Below, in pieces: positions 1-9,838 of a stretch of 64,000 bases of DNA (positions are counted from its first letter, which is position 1; each line of letters starts with the position of its first letter). The notes beneath the pieces were generated by a model, which made no database searches, was not told the origin of the DNA, and was given only the letters and a program-made list of their open reading frames with translations. The stretch comes from Yponomeuta sedellus. Its lineage: Eukaryota; Arthropoda; Insecta; Lepidoptera; Yponomeutidae. The stretch lies in contig OW203723.1 in NCBI GenBank assembly GCA_934045075.1, positions 4,046,577-4,110,576 on the forward strand, written 5' to 3'. Position numbers and translations under genes: made by a program.

Positions 1-25
1 TTCTTGGCACGGGTTAGTGCTAATA
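1..25 (-). repeat. Fragment of tRNA-like SINE (T1 family), head end
   Basis: The first bases contain GGCACGGGTTAGTGC, close to the reverse complement of the conserved T1 head (GCACTAACCCGTGCTAAG) seen complete at 59979-60162 and 1343-1568. The rest of the copy lies outside the window. Confidence 0.55.
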
Positions 26-1329
26 TAGTATAGCTAATATAGGTCTGAGAATATCTTGTATAATTAATATAGCAAAACAACATTTGTGAGCCAGCCAGGT
101 CAAGTACAAATGGCGTATTTTATTATCTAATTAATTCAATGGGTAGAGAGTAGAGCACTTGTGTGGACTCTATTTGTGTTTGCCAGGAATACCTGGGAAT
201 ACCTCGGCAGAAGAGACGGCGCAGGTAAACAAGCTTGAGTTATGGTCATATCTACACAACTCTATTTGACTTCTGTTGAATCTGAACATCAGTTAATAAG
301 CTTGGGGACTCGGATCGGCTACCTATTCTGTGAAGATTCAACGGCGAGGAATATGAAAATAATTACAACTCTGTGCGTCCGGCTCTGATCTGATAGATAG
401 ATAGATAGAGAGTATTTTATCTATAATATAGAAATGAATCGCCGAATGTGTTGGTAAGCGCAAATCTCGAGAGCAGCTGAACCGATTTCGCTTTTTTTTT
501 AGAATATTCCTTGAAGTACGAGGATGGTTCTTAATAAAACCTTTTCATTTCATTTCAAATAAACTGCTAGAAATTTATGTTGTTCAATGTTTCAAAGATT
601 TTTTCAACTGATGTGAAATGAATCATACATTTTTTACATGTAAGATAAGATAAGATAAAAATATTCTTTAGTGTACAGCAGGAAAACAAACAAACATAAA
701 ATAGTTAAAGTACCCGGAACTATGTGTGTATGCAAAGACTTATGACAGTTGATGATGCGAAGGTGATCTGTCGGGATCGTGGCAATTTGCAGTCCCTGGT
801 CTCTGCCTACAGAGACCAGCGACTCTCTAAATTATTAAAAAGGAAAATATTGAACCTGGAACTGTAAGCTTTCCGGACTTCCTACTAAATCATTGGGTGT
901 GAATTAAGAATGTTATTCGTGGTGTCCTATTTCTAGGATGCTAGGGCCTATAGGAGGATAGAACGGTTGGCTTAGTTCCAGGGCAAGTGTATCATACAGG
1001 AGTGTACTTATTGTAGCAGTTAGTACACACGAGGTTCCCCTAGGGATTCATTATGGTCAGCTCTGTTTGTCCAGCCTCCACTATCGGCGATTGTTATAAT
1101 ATTGGCTTTACCTTACTGGACACAAACAGATAAAGCAAACACAATTGACAGTCCTTTCAAATATTAAATAGCGCTGTGAGGAGATAAATTCGGATAAATT
1201 ATTATGACACCGAGGCCCAGTTTTATAGAAAACTGCAATTCATAGTTTAACATTACAATTCGAAGTGCATTGCGTAGCAGAGTGTTTTGTTAATCGGTGG
1301 ATTAGTTGACTTTGCAATGTAAACTGTGT
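26..1329. other. Non-coding stretch with a GATA microsatellite and a LINE scrap
   Basis: AT-rich sequence with no supportable gene. A short GATA-type microsatellite lies at about 392-412 and a truncated LINE coding fragment at 742-816. Nothing else is recognised. Confidence 0.5.
742..816 (+). pseudogene. LINE reverse transcriptase C-terminal fragment
   Basis: Twenty-five codons read MTVDDAKVICRDRGNLQSLV and onward. They match the C-terminal tail of an endonuclease/RT-type LINE protein; a longer relative on the minus strand at 55739-56023 has the matching run NVDEAKVICQDRGKWQSLVS. It is a dead 3' fragment: there is no upstream RT domain. Confidence 0.6.
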
Positions 1330-1342
1330 AAAGTACACTTTT

Positions 1343-1568
1343 ACTATTTTTATTTTTAATGCACTAACCCGTGCTAAGGAACAAATTTAAAAACCTATTT
1401 AGAGGCTAAAAATTTCACCCATGCCGGGATTCGAACCCGCAACCTCTGGCTATCCGTGCCAGCGCTCTACCAATTGAGCTCAATCGGTAGAGCGCTGGCA
1501 CGGATAGCCAGAGGTTGCGGGTTCGAATCCCGGCATGCGTGAAATTTTTAGCCTCTAAATTGGTTTTT
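1343..1568. mobile_element. Palindromic tRNA-like SINE (T1) with 13-bp target duplication
   Basis: A T1 head (about 1343-1388) is followed by an almost perfect palindrome at 1389-1568 centred on GAGCTC at 1476-1481. Each arm carries the T1 terminus (AAAAACCTATTTAGAGGC or its complement), a tRNA B-box (GGTTCGAATCC) and, nearest the centre, tRNA D-arm sequence. The copy is flanked by a perfect 13-bp repeat AAAGTACACTTTT at 1330-1342 and 1569-1581, so it was inserted as a unit by target-primed retroposition. The tRNA core is present twice, head to head, instead of once as in the normal copy at 59979-60162. Confidence 0.85.
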
Positions 1569-1785
1569 AAAGTACACTTTTGCCAAAAGGGATACAATAA
1601 CATAAGGGATTATTTAAATGACAGTGTTGTCTTAAATTAAAGCTATCTAGATTTTGAAATGGACACCTAGTTTAACTTGTAATGTTAAATACGTCACGGT
1701 CTCGGTGTAATGTTCAATAAAATACTTTTGATTTTATTTCAAACGTTAGATAATATTTAGATAGGTAGATAAACGTTAGAAGAAG

Positions 1786-2131
1786 CACTCGTAGCCTGGT
1801 CGAATCGAGTGGTTGGAATCAATCACTTGAGTTAAGCAACAACAGGCGCGGTCAGGTGCAGGATGGGTGACCGTCCCGTGACTTCCGCTAGTGGCAATTT
1901 TCCGAGCGTTTCCGTGCTTCGCAAGGTACGTTAAGCCGTTGGTGCCGGCTGTCACGTAATGGCAGTCGTTAAGCCATGTGGGAGGCCTTATGAGCGGCTT
2001 GATAACTTCAGACAGTAAGGCCCGCCATTGTCTTACAATCCTCTACCAACCCGGACTTAACCCCCGAGGTGGAGTAGGTATGGCCTAACCTTCCTGCAAT
2101 ACAGGAATAGACCCGCGCCCCATTGGTAGTG
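1786..2131 (+). mobile_element. 5S rRNA-derived SINE copy
   Basis: The head contains the 5S internal promoter elements: AGTTAAGCAAC (box A), GGCGCGGTCAGG (intermediate element) and GGATGGGTGACC (box C). The family body follows (TAAGCCGTTGGTGCCGGC ... AACCCGGACTT). The right end is cut by the inverted-repeat element starting near 2132. Confidence 0.8.
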
Positions 2132-2318
2132 GGGGAGGCCGGGGCTGAAAGTTCCGATTTTCAAATAATATGGAATTATATAACGAAAATGATAAGGTTT
2201 ATTTTTGATATTTGAATCTATTACAGAATCTTAATCGGTCTCTGTAAAAGTATAGTAATTTCCGCCTTTCTTTCAATTGTTTTTTTTTACAGGCATATTT
2301 TTGCAAAATTTCGGAAGG

Positions 2319-2322
2319 GAAC
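2319..2322. repeat. Target site duplication GAAC (left)
   Basis: GAAC immediately precedes the left LTR and is repeated at 10634-10637 immediately after the right LTR. A 4-bp duplication is usual for Ty3/gypsy integrases. Confidence 0.85.
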
Positions 2323-2600
2323 TATTACGAGTGGGTTCGAGAGTTAGTTTTTAAAAAACAAATTTTTAATACACGTAAATATTTATTGGAAATAATAGAG
2401 ATACAATACGCGCGCGATGCGTCCTCTGGGACTAGCAAAACCGGTCTGATCAGCAACCGACTGAAAGTACTGGGCAGCGCTCACATTGACGTCATACACG
2501 TGGACCATCGGTCCCACGGTTCATGAAATTGGAAGACGTTCACATGCTGACTGTTGTAGCTTTACCCAGCACTATCACCGTGTGAATAGGGGTTGTAACA
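2323..2600 (-). repeat. 3' LTR of the errantivirus
   Basis: 278 bp, on the minus strand beginning TGTTACAACC and ending CTCGTAATA, identical by eye to 10356-10633. It contains AATAAA (complement of 2382-2387) and an insect-type initiator TCAGT (complement of 2460-2464), which define a plausible R region. Confidence 0.92.
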
Positions 2601-2612
2601 GCCCCCCGGTTA
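2601..2612 (-). promoter_or_regulatory. Polypurine tract
   Basis: Read on the minus strand, AACCGGGGGGC directly abuts the 3' LTR. This is the expected position for the plus-strand primer of reverse transcription. Confidence 0.75.
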
Positions 2613-2718
2613 AAATTGAACATCACGATCGAGGTGATGGGAAATTTGAAAATTTTGCTTGTCCCTATCGGCTCACAAAGGCTAAGGGTTGAATATACTT
2701 ATCTATCTATGCTATCAG

Positions 2719-4629
2719 TTACTTAACTATATTTCGCCTTAGGGGCACTGGCAAAGCTCTAGGACAATCATCCTCTTGAGGAGAGTCAGATTCTGTATCC
2801 TGAGTAGATTCCAATGTTACAGACTGTCGTGAAGTTGTGGACCTTTTGTTGTGACACTGATTATAGATTTGTACACAATAATTAGAAGCTGTTCTGGAAC
2901 ATAGTTTCTTTGACCTTAAGAGCATATAAGTAAACACTAATACGGTAAGTACATATGTAACCGATAGATAATGAGTGCTGTATTTCTGTAGATGAGAGGG
3001 GTTCTCGAGCTTATTCAGCTCTTCTTCGAAATCCTTAAGATGAACGCTGGCATGTAACAAGGAATTTAAATTATTCACATTAGATAGCTTTAAGAGCGGT
3101 AAGTGTTCTAAAGTTTTGTTGACTCTAGTCCTCTCACAACAGTCATCATCTATAAGATTGAAGTTAGACATATAAGTAGTAACATTGCTAACTAAACTAT
3201 CGCTAGGAATAAACTGTAACGTTTTAAAGAAAGCTTTACATGGTTTTGGCAAGGTCAAAATACCCGAACCAAATATTATTTCATCGTGATTGCCTGGTTC
3301 ACCTTCACAGCTGACATGACACTTTCCAGGGTTGGATTGTACAAAAATCCATCTGTTATTACTAATTTTGTGAAATAAATCTACTGAACCGTGTAACAGT
3401 TTGGTTTCACAGCTAGAAGGTAACTTAGTAACTAATTCACTTAATAAAATAGTCTCACACGTGGGATTAGCGATAGCCGAAAACACACTATCGGGTTTGC
3501 ACACGTAACACTGATTACCCACTAACTTACACTGCTCAACGTTATCGATTAATGAGTAAAACATTCTATCGGGCGTCATGGCGAGATACGGTTTGGTCGG
3601 TGCGACAAGTGCGAAAGTGTCAGGTTTCGAGACGTCATACGGCACAGGCAGCGGAATTACATGGAACAGACTGTATGTCTGTGGCAGAACTAAAACTAAC
3701 TTATTATAATTGTAGTAACTAACTAAACTAGACATATCTATTATCTCATGTATGTTTTGAAGGGATAAGGGAACAGGCAGTTCCGAATGTTTAGGCAGGC
3801 TATTTTTATTTTTTTCGAGTTCCATATACAGCTGATAAGGGCTAAGTACAGTGGGGTGCAGAATATTCATTTTACTAAACAGGATGGCGTTATTTAGATC
3901 ATCTATATCGGACGAAAGGGCTATAATAATACTTTGGAGAGAAGTTAATAATGAGTTGAGTTTAACCGTTAAATCGAGCTTATCAGTAGTATCGGAGAGT
4001 CCTTGGAGGGATTTTTCGATTATGCCCAAATTATGGTTAAGATGTGCTTCGTTCTCATTGACCTTGGACATAGTATTATTGAAGGTTGAGATAGTCGACT
4101 TGATTACGTGAATATTGTCCCTCAGTAAACGTGTCAATTTTGTTTCGTCTGACTGTACTACGTTAATTGCGTCGGTGAATTTGGCGGCGTCATCAGAATC
4201 AAGTGTTCCGAAGAACATTTTTAGTAGGGAGCCGCCTGCATTGATAAGGCCGCGTTTTGTGCGTTTGATTTGCTGACCTTGGATAAGATATGAAACTGAA
4301 GAGAACTTTTTAACATTATTAATATGTTGACCCTTGAGAGATGCAACGCTGTTTTTACAGTCGACTTGCATTTTAGAAGGAGGGTAGGTATCGCAGAATA
4401 TAATGACCTTTTCGAAGGTAAAATCAATTTTATCTATATGGGGTTGAATGTGACTTATGTCGACATATGTGACGACGTTCCAGACATCGTTCGAGAATTT
4501 GAGAGGCCGGAGTTCGTCGAAGTACAACCCAGGGCTCCCGTGGATTTGCGTAACAAAGCGGCCTTGGCATAGTCCTGTGACTGCCCTGAAATAAAAGTAT
4601 AATCTAATTTGGAGACGGTGTGGTATCAA
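2719..4629 (-). CDS. env: Errantivirus envelope glycoprotein (env)
   Basis: The open frame is 636 codons. It encodes a type I fusion glycoprotein of the insect errantivirus/baculovirus F-like group. Residues 123-126 are RTKR, a furin-type cleavage site, followed by a glycine-rich hydrophobic segment (from 127) and an FGTLDSDDA block typical of this family. A hydrophobic anchor lies near 560-582, followed by a basic, Ser/Thr-rich tail. The frame overlaps the end of pol by 26 nt. A strong splice acceptor (polypyrimidine run then CAG) lies inside the frame at 4586/4585, so the first ~15 codons are probably intronic. The true N-terminus, with its signal peptide, probably comes from a leader exon near 9839-9873. 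The ATG at 4629 is therefore not the likely start. Confidence 0.9.
   Translation of the reverse strand: MIPHRLQIRLYFYFRAVTGLCQGRFVTQIHGSPGLYFDELRPLKFSNDVWNVVTYVDISHIQPHIDKIDFTFEKVIIFCDTYPPSKMQVDCKNSVASLKGQHINNVKKFSSVSYLIQGQQIKRTKRGLINAGGSLLKMFFGTLDSDDAAKFTDAINVVQSDETKLTRLLRDNIHVIKSTISTFNNTMSKVNENEAHLNHNLGIIEKSLQGLSDTTDKLDLTVKLNSLLTSLQSIIIALSSDIDDLNNAILFSKMNILHPTVLSPYQLYMELEKNKNSLPKHSELPVPLSLQNIHEIIDMSSLVSYYNYNKLVLVLPQTYSLFHVIPLPVPYDVSKPDTFALVAPTKPYLAMTPDRMFYSLIDNVEQCKLVGNQCYVCKPDSVFSAIANPTCETILLSELVTKLPSSCETKLLHGSVDLFHKISNNRWIFVQSNPGKCHVSCEGEPGNHDEIIFGSGILTLPKPCKAFFKTLQFIPSDSLVSNVTTYMSNFNLIDDDCCERTRVNKTLEHLPLLKLSNVNNLNSLLHASVHLKDFEEELNKLENPSHLQKYSTHYLSVTYVLTVLVFTYMLLRSKKLCSRTASNYCVQIYNQCHNKRSTTSRQSVTLESTQDTESDSPQEDDCPRALPVPLRRNIVK
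4585..4600 (-). promoter_or_regulatory. Predicted env splice acceptor
   Basis: The minus strand reads a T-rich tract ending TTTATTTCAG, then GGCAGTC. The exon would begin at base 4585, the third base of an env codon, so an upstream exon of phase 2 is needed. The donor at 9838 supplies that phase. Confidence 0.7.
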
Positions 4630-7600
4630 GTTTCAACTGATCATAATGATGACGAATATGCTTTCGGTTAATGAGCAGCGTGGCGGTGTGATTGCCGTTT
4701 ATCTTAACAATCTTAAATGGGCCTTTCCACACCGGTGATAAGGCTTTGTTTTGTTTGTGGTGGCATCGTAAATAAACCATATCACCTGTCTTGTAGGTGA
4801 TGGGCTTTGAGTGTGAGTCATAATATTTCTTAGACTTTTCTTTAGAAGCGTCAATGTTATCTCGAGCCTTTTGACGACTGTAATAGAGTCTATAGTTGAG
4901 AGCTCTGACGTAGTCACCATAGGTATTGTTATCAATAGAGTCGATACTCTGGGGAATATAGGGTTTATACCCGAAAAGGAGTTCGAGGGGTGAAAACCCT
5001 GTGGTTGAATGGACGTTGGAATTATAGGCTATCATTGCTGTGTTAAGGTACAGGTCCCACTCTCTATTTTCATCCACATAGGATTTCAAATATTCTTTTA
5101 GGGTGGAGTGGCTCCTTTCAAGGGCACCGCATGTCTGCGGATGGTAAGGTGATGCGAATAAATGTTTGATACCGAACAGCTGTTCCAATTGCTTGAAAAC
5201 ATCCGAGCAGAAATTTGTGCCTTGATCAGAGACGATTAATTTAGGAATACCCATGTGAGATATATAATGGACGAGACGTTTAGCCGTTTCTTCGGCGGAG
5301 CAGGTGACCATGGGATAGGCCTGAGAATATTTCGTAAGATCGTCTTGTAAGGTTAATATGAATTTGTATTTGTGTTCAGAGGTTTCTGGAAGAGGACCTA
5401 CAAGGTCGAGGAATACTTTTTCATTAGGCCTAGTGGCAGTAGACGTAATAATCATAGGAGCTCGGTTCATTTGGCGAAGCGGCTTGTTGACTTGGCACGA
5501 TCTGCAGCTTTTAATATAAGCTTCGATGTCTTGGCGCATATTCTTCCACCAATACATAGACTTTATCCTGTCGTACATACGAGATATACCAGGATGACCC
5601 GCAGAGGGTGAGTCGTGGTTTTCTTTTAAGATTCGCTTCACCTCTGAAGGTGTAGGAAATATGATGCTGTTTTTGTAGATATTAACTTTGATTCCGGTAT
5701 TATGAAATAGAAAGGCTAGCATGTTATATAGCTTGGTGTAGGAGATTTTGTTAAAAGGATCTTTAAAGTCTGAGATGGCAATTTCTTTTTCTTCCTGATA
5801 CCATACGATGATCATATCTCTATAGTTACGAAGGACATCAAAAATATCCTTGTAGCTATACTCGTCGTAATGGTGAACGCGTAGAAATAGATGTGTATAC
5901 ATGTGGTTTGCATTAGATGTCGTGAAGCTACTTAGTAGCTCGCGTTCGATACAGCGAATGTCAGGATCACTGTTTGACATTTCTATTATGTCTGAACAGT
6001 ATGGGATTGACGGATCTAAATCAATCGCAGTGGGGTAAACAACCAATTTACATTTTGTCTTTAGCAATGAGTCATTATGCTCTTGTATGACTGTGTCATA
6101 TGATACAGAGGGTTGGCGGCTTGTTTGTAGGTACCGCTCATACGTTTCAACAGCGCTAGGGCTTGGAGAGAGGTCAACGGGCATGACTGGGATCCGCGAT
6201 AGTGCGTCAGCATTGCAGTTCATGCGACCTTTTTTATATTCGGGAGTATAGTCGAAATCGGCGAGTTTGAGTCGCCAACGTACGAGTTTGGAGCTGTGGT
6301 CGGTGCCACTGCCCGTAAGGATCCACAATAGTGGTTTGTGGTCCGTAATGATTTTGAAATGGTAACCGAAAAGATAGGGTCTAAAAACCTTAGTACCGAA
6401 TACGACGGCGAGGAATTCTTTTTCGGTTACAGAGTAATTACCCTCAGCTTTATTCAGCGTTCTTGAGGCATAAGCGATTGGCAAGTCTTTTCCGACTTCA
6501 TCTTGAGATAAGATGGCAGAGACAGCGAAATTGGATGCATCAGTTGTCAGAATAAAGGGCTTAGTAAAATCAGGATATTGCAGGATAGGCGCAGTTGTGA
6601 TTTTCTCTTTTAGAGTATCGAAGGCTGCTTGCTGCGCTGACGACCATAGGAATATAGCGTCCTTTTTTAAAAGGCTCGTGAGAGGCTTGGTAATATGGGA
6701 AAAATGGTCTATGAAGCGACGATAGTAGCCCACAAGGCCCAGAAAGGACTTAATTTCTTTTGGGGATTTAGGAACTGGAAAATCAGTGACGCATTTAACC
6801 TTTTTGGGGTCCGGTTTCACCCCGTGCTCGGAGATAATATGTCCTAAGTACTGGACTTCCTTACGGAGGAATTCGCTCTTATCAGGTTGGAGTTTAAGAT
6901 TGTGCTCGCGTAACTTTGAGAATACAAGGCGTAGTCGGTGGATATGATCTTTTAAATTGTGGCCGAAAATGACTACGTCATCCATGTATGTAAAGCAATG
7001 AACACCCTGTAAGCCAGTAAGTACGACATTCATAAGTCGTTGAAATGTGGACGGAGCATTTCGCAACCCGAAAGGCATCCTAGTGAACTCGTAGTGGCCG
7101 GCTAAGGTACCAGGCACACTGAAGGCTGTTTTAGGAGCATCATCTTTTGACATTTCGATTTGATGGAAGGACGACGCAAGGTCAAGAGTCGTGAAATATT
7201 TACTGTGACCTAGCTGGTCAAGGATATCAGTAATATTCGGGATGGGGTAGGCGTCACCTACAGTAATTTCGTTAAGCTTCCTATAGTCAACGACTATACG
7301 CCATTTTTTTTTACCTGATGCATCCTCTTTTTTGGGCACGACCCATATAGGGGCTGACCATGGAGACATCGAAGGACGAATAATGTCTTGATCTAGCATA
7401 GATTTAACTTGTTTCGCGACCTCATTCTTGTGGAATTCGGGGAAACGGTATGTTTTTGCGTGAATTGGATTTTGCGAGGTCGTCTGAATTTTATGTTGAA
7501 TGGTTTTTGTAGTAGTTAAGAGATCTCCGTCGAGATGGAAGATGTCATTGAACTCGGTGCACAAGTCACGTAACATCACTTCTTCTTCGTGATTCATGTG

Positions 7601-8875
7601 CTCGCACCTTAATGCATTTTGCACCCGAGCGTTGCGATTTGAACTACTGGTAGTGAAATAGGAGACTTCGTTATCGCTTTGAGCGGAGTCGGTGACGTCA
7701 CTTTCTAAGATATAGGAAACGGGTTCTAATGTGAATTGGACGTTATCTAGCTTGACGTTTTTATGAGATGTGTTTAACACAGATACAGTGACCTTTTGAT
7801 TAGGTTGAACACGAACGAGGCACTTTGAAAAATACACGTTGGGGTATTGATTTAGGGTGTTTTGAAGAATTAACCCTTCTTCGACTTCTGGGTTGGTGAC
7901 GTGACATTCGATAAACATCTCGCTCCGAGGAGGGATGACGTATGTAGGCAGACGCGATTTAAGCTGAAAACACTGGGAAGGGTCGTCCAACATGACGAGG
8001 AGTGAGTCGGTATATTTGATAGACGCTCTATACGCGTTCAGAAAATTGTTTCCCAGTATACCGTCATAGTCAAGGTTGACGTTGTCAACGACGTGAAAAT
8101 AGTACGGAAACTTTAATTTTTCATTTAGGTTTAATGAGAGTGAGAATTTTCCAATTGTTTCAGAGTGAGAGCCCACGTCGTTAATGCCTTTGAATTTTAT
8201 AATGTCATTTTCTAATGCCGGAAGTTCTGAGAGAGACGATTTTTTTATAAGGCAAATTGAACTTCCGGTGTCAACTAAGAGACGAATTGGCTTGTCCGTG
8301 TGGGAGGACTTGACTTCGATGAAAGGAAGCTTTGGACTTTTAGAGGATGTGACGTCATAGACTTTAGAGTCCGAATTATCATTGAATTTTATGAGAATTT
8401 CGTCGAATATTTCGGATTGGTAATTTGGCTCATTTTGGCCTTGATTCAGAGTGGTTTTAGGAAGGCAGCTTGAATCAGAAAAGGACATAGAAAATTCAGG
8501 CTGACCTTCAGCTTTAGGATTTAGTAATGATTTAGTATTTTCCAAGAGGTTACTTGAGTCAGAGGAGGATTTGGAAAACTCTAGTAGTGCCTCTGGTTTA
8601 GATTTAGAACTTTTCTTGTAAAGGTCGGAATTACAATCCACGTTTTTAAGATTCAGAGAGGATTTGGCAGATATAGAAATGGATTGATGTTCCGCCTCAC
8701 GACTTGGTAAAGATATAGAAGGATCAAAGCTACAGCCCGGTTTAGGATTCAGTGATGATTTAGCATTGGGCCGGAGCTTCGTGCCTGAAACTTCAGGTTG
8801 CCGACGACACGAATTCGGCACCTGACAATTCAGTTTAAAGATTCGTTTGACACATGTGGGAGGCAATCTTCGCAA
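4604..8875 (-). CDS. pol: Errantivirus Pol polyprotein (protease, RT, RNase H, integrase)
   Basis: 1423 codons from the first in-frame codon, expressed as a Gag-Pol fusion by -1 frameshifting. Domains in order: a low-complexity Ser/Lys-rich N-terminal region; aspartic protease with DTG at about 202-204; reverse transcriptase with YMDD at about 630-633; RNase H starting near 770 (TTDASNFA); integrase zinc-binding HHCC near 1085-1130; integrase core with DLVGP near 1158, SDQGTNF near 1213 and the third acidic residue in ALERSHS near 1250; and a C-terminal GPF-type module (WKGPFKIV). All key residues are present and there are no internal stops. It is in the -1 frame relative to gag, with a 46-nt overlap. 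The listed first codon is not a true start. Confidence 0.95.
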   Translation of the reverse strand: MRRLPPTCVKRIFKLNCQVPNSCRRQPEVSGTKLRPNAKSSLNPKPGCSFDPSISLPSREAEHQSISISAKSSLNLKNVDCNSDLYKKSSKSKPEALLEFSKSSSDSSNLLENTKSLLNPKAEGQPEFSMSFSDSSCLPKTTLNQGQNEPNYQSEIFDEILIKFNDNSDSKVYDVTSSKSPKLPFIEVKSSHTDKPIRLLVDTGSSICLIKKSSLSELPALENDIIKFKGINDVGSHSETIGKFSLSLNLNEKLKFPYYFHVVDNVNLDYDGILGNNFLNAYRASIKYTDSLLVMLDDPSQCFQLKSRLPTYVIPPRSEMFIECHVTNPEVEEGLILQNTLNQYPNVYFSKCLVRVQPNQKVTVSVLNTSHKNVKLDNVQFTLEPVSYILESDVTDSAQSDNEVSYFTTSSSNRNARVQNALRCEHMNHEEEVMLRDLCTEFNDIFHLDGDLLTTTKTIQHKIQTTSQNPIHAKTYRFPEFHKNEVAKQVKSMLDQDIIRPSMSPWSAPIWVVPKKEDASGKKKWRIVVDYRKLNEITVGDAYPIPNITDILDQLGHSKYFTTLDLASSFHQIEMSKDDAPKTAFSVPGTLAGHYEFTRMPFGLRNAPSTFQRLMNVVLTGLQGVHCFTYMDDVVIFGHNLKDHIHRLRLVFSKLREHNLKLQPDKSEFLRKEVQYLGHIISEHGVKPDPKKVKCVTDFPVPKSPKEIKSFLGLVGYYRRFIDHFSHITKPLTSLLKKDAIFLWSSAQQAAFDTLKEKITTAPILQYPDFTKPFILTTDASNFAVSAILSQDEVGKDLPIAYASRTLNKAEGNYSVTEKEFLAVVFGTKVFRPYLFGYHFKIITDHKPLLWILTGSGTDHSSKLVRWRLKLADFDYTPEYKKGRMNCNADALSRIPVMPVDLSPSPSAVETYERYLQTSRQPSVSYDTVIQEHNDSLLKTKCKLVVYPTAIDLDPSIPYCSDIIEMSNSDPDIRCIERELLSSFTTSNANHMYTHLFLRVHHYDEYSYKDIFDVLRNYRDMIIVWYQEEKEIAISDFKDPFNKISYTKLYNMLAFLFHNTGIKVNIYKNSIIFPTPSEVKRILKENHDSPSAGHPGISRMYDRIKSMYWWKNMRQDIEAYIKSCRSCQVNKPLRQMNRAPMIITSTATRPNEKVFLDLVGPLPETSEHKYKFILTLQDDLTKYSQAYPMVTCSAEETAKRLVHYISHMGIPKLIVSDQGTNFCSDVFKQLEQLFGIKHLFASPYHPQTCGALERSHSTLKEYLKSYVDENREWDLYLNTAMIAYNSNVHSTTGFSPLELLFGYKPYIPQSIDSIDNNTYGDYVRALNYRLYYSRQKARDNIDASKEKSKKYYDSHSKPITYKTGDMVYLRCHHKQNKALSPVWKGPFKIVKINGNHTATLLINRKHIRHHYDQLKLDTTPSPN

Positions 8876-9762
8876 AGTTGCTCTTCACATTCGTCAGCAG
8901 TTTCTTCGACATGCTTGCTTTGCTCAAAGTGTTTATTCTTGTTGCTATTATTATATTGTCGTTTACGACACTCTGAGATAACATGACCTTTGTTTTTGCA
9001 ATACGAGCATGTCGGGATGTTATTTATCTTTGGACCTTGAAAAGATGAGTGTGAATGTGAGTAAGAATTAGCAGATGACGATGCAGGCTTCTTTTTATGG
9101 AAACAGTCGGACTCTGTGTGTCCGTGTTTATTGCAAATTTTGCAAGTGATCTTGGGCTTTGCTGTTGTTTGGTAAAGATTTTGGATTTTCTCTTCCTGGA
9201 GGGCGACATTAATCGCTGCGTTAAGATTTCGGGGCTCACGGCAGCGCACTATAGTGCTGAGACGGGGATTTAACCCAAGTGTAAACGTAAATAAAGCGAG
9301 GTCCTCGGTCATAGCGATGCGACCCGCTAGCTCTTTTTTGAGACCATCAGAGTTGTGAATTTCGGACTGCAAGGCCGTGAGGCATGTTTCAATCCGCAAA
9401 GCAAACTGAGCTACTGATTCATTTAACTGCTGTTTACAGCTCTGGAGGTCGAGGAGCAGATGGTTATAGTGCTTAATTTCTCCGAAGTTTTGTTTCAAAA
9501 AGGCCTTCAAGTCCTCGAACTTGTCAAATACCTTATTTGCGCAAGCAGTTTGAGCTTTACCTTCGAGCTTTGCAATTATAAATTTAAGTAAAAGCTCTTT
9601 CTGACTAGCCGACGCTAGGTCTAATGCATTTTGGCAATTTGTCAGGAAAGCGGTCAGGGTATCTCTTTCTCCTTTATAAGGACTAATGAAATTGCATAGT
9701 ACTTGAATCGGATATGGCTCTGATAGTAACAAGCCTTTCGTTTCGGAAGTGCCAGCCGTCAT
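8830..9762 (-). CDS. gag: Errantivirus Gag
   Basis: 310 residues. A largely helical capsid-like region (about 20-195) is followed by two CCHC zinc knuckles at about 207-220 (CKICNKHGHTESDC) and 252-265 (CSYCKNKGHVISEC), which bind RNA in nucleocapsids. The C-terminus is acidic and Cys-rich. The ATG at 9762 is the first long-frame start after the leader. The stop TGA (8832-8830) comes directly after a TTTAAAC heptamer used for the shift into pol. Confidence 0.92.
   Translation of the reverse strand: MTAGTSETKGLLLSEPYPIQVLCNFISPYKGERDTLTAFLTNCQNALDLASASQKELLLKFIIAKLEGKAQTACANKVFDKFEDLKAFLKQNFGEIKHYNHLLLDLQSCKQQLNESVAQFALRIETCLTALQSEIHNSDGLKKELAGRIAMTEDLALFTFTLGLNPRLSTIVRCREPRNLNAAINVALQEEKIQNLYQTTAKPKITCKICNKHGHTESDCFHKKKPASSSANSYSHSHSSFQGPKINNIPTCSYCKNKGHVISECRKRQYNNSNKNKHFEQSKHVEETADECEEQLCEDCLPHVSNESLN
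8833..8839 (-). promoter_or_regulatory. -1 ribosomal frameshift heptamer T TTA AAC
   Basis: In the gag frame the last codons read TCT TTA AAC TGA. T TTA AAC is a canonical X XXY YYZ slippery heptamer, and slippage by -1 continues in the pol frame. A downstream stimulatory structure was not evaluated. Confidence 0.8.
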
Positions 9763-9838
9763 TATGAAATAAGAGTATGCGTCTCTAACCTATCACCTTT
9801 TAAAACAAGTACCTAAGTGAATAGAATGTTTTACTCAC

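Noticed and set aside
1389..1568. rho-independent-type terminator or CRISPR-like repeat
   Set aside because: Eukaryotic retroposon context with tRNA boxes and target duplications; no spacer array is present.
3851..4111. Open frame opposite env, and other frames inside 2719-9762 on either strand
   Set aside because: They are shadows of the env, pol and gag frames, with no motif or independent start signal.
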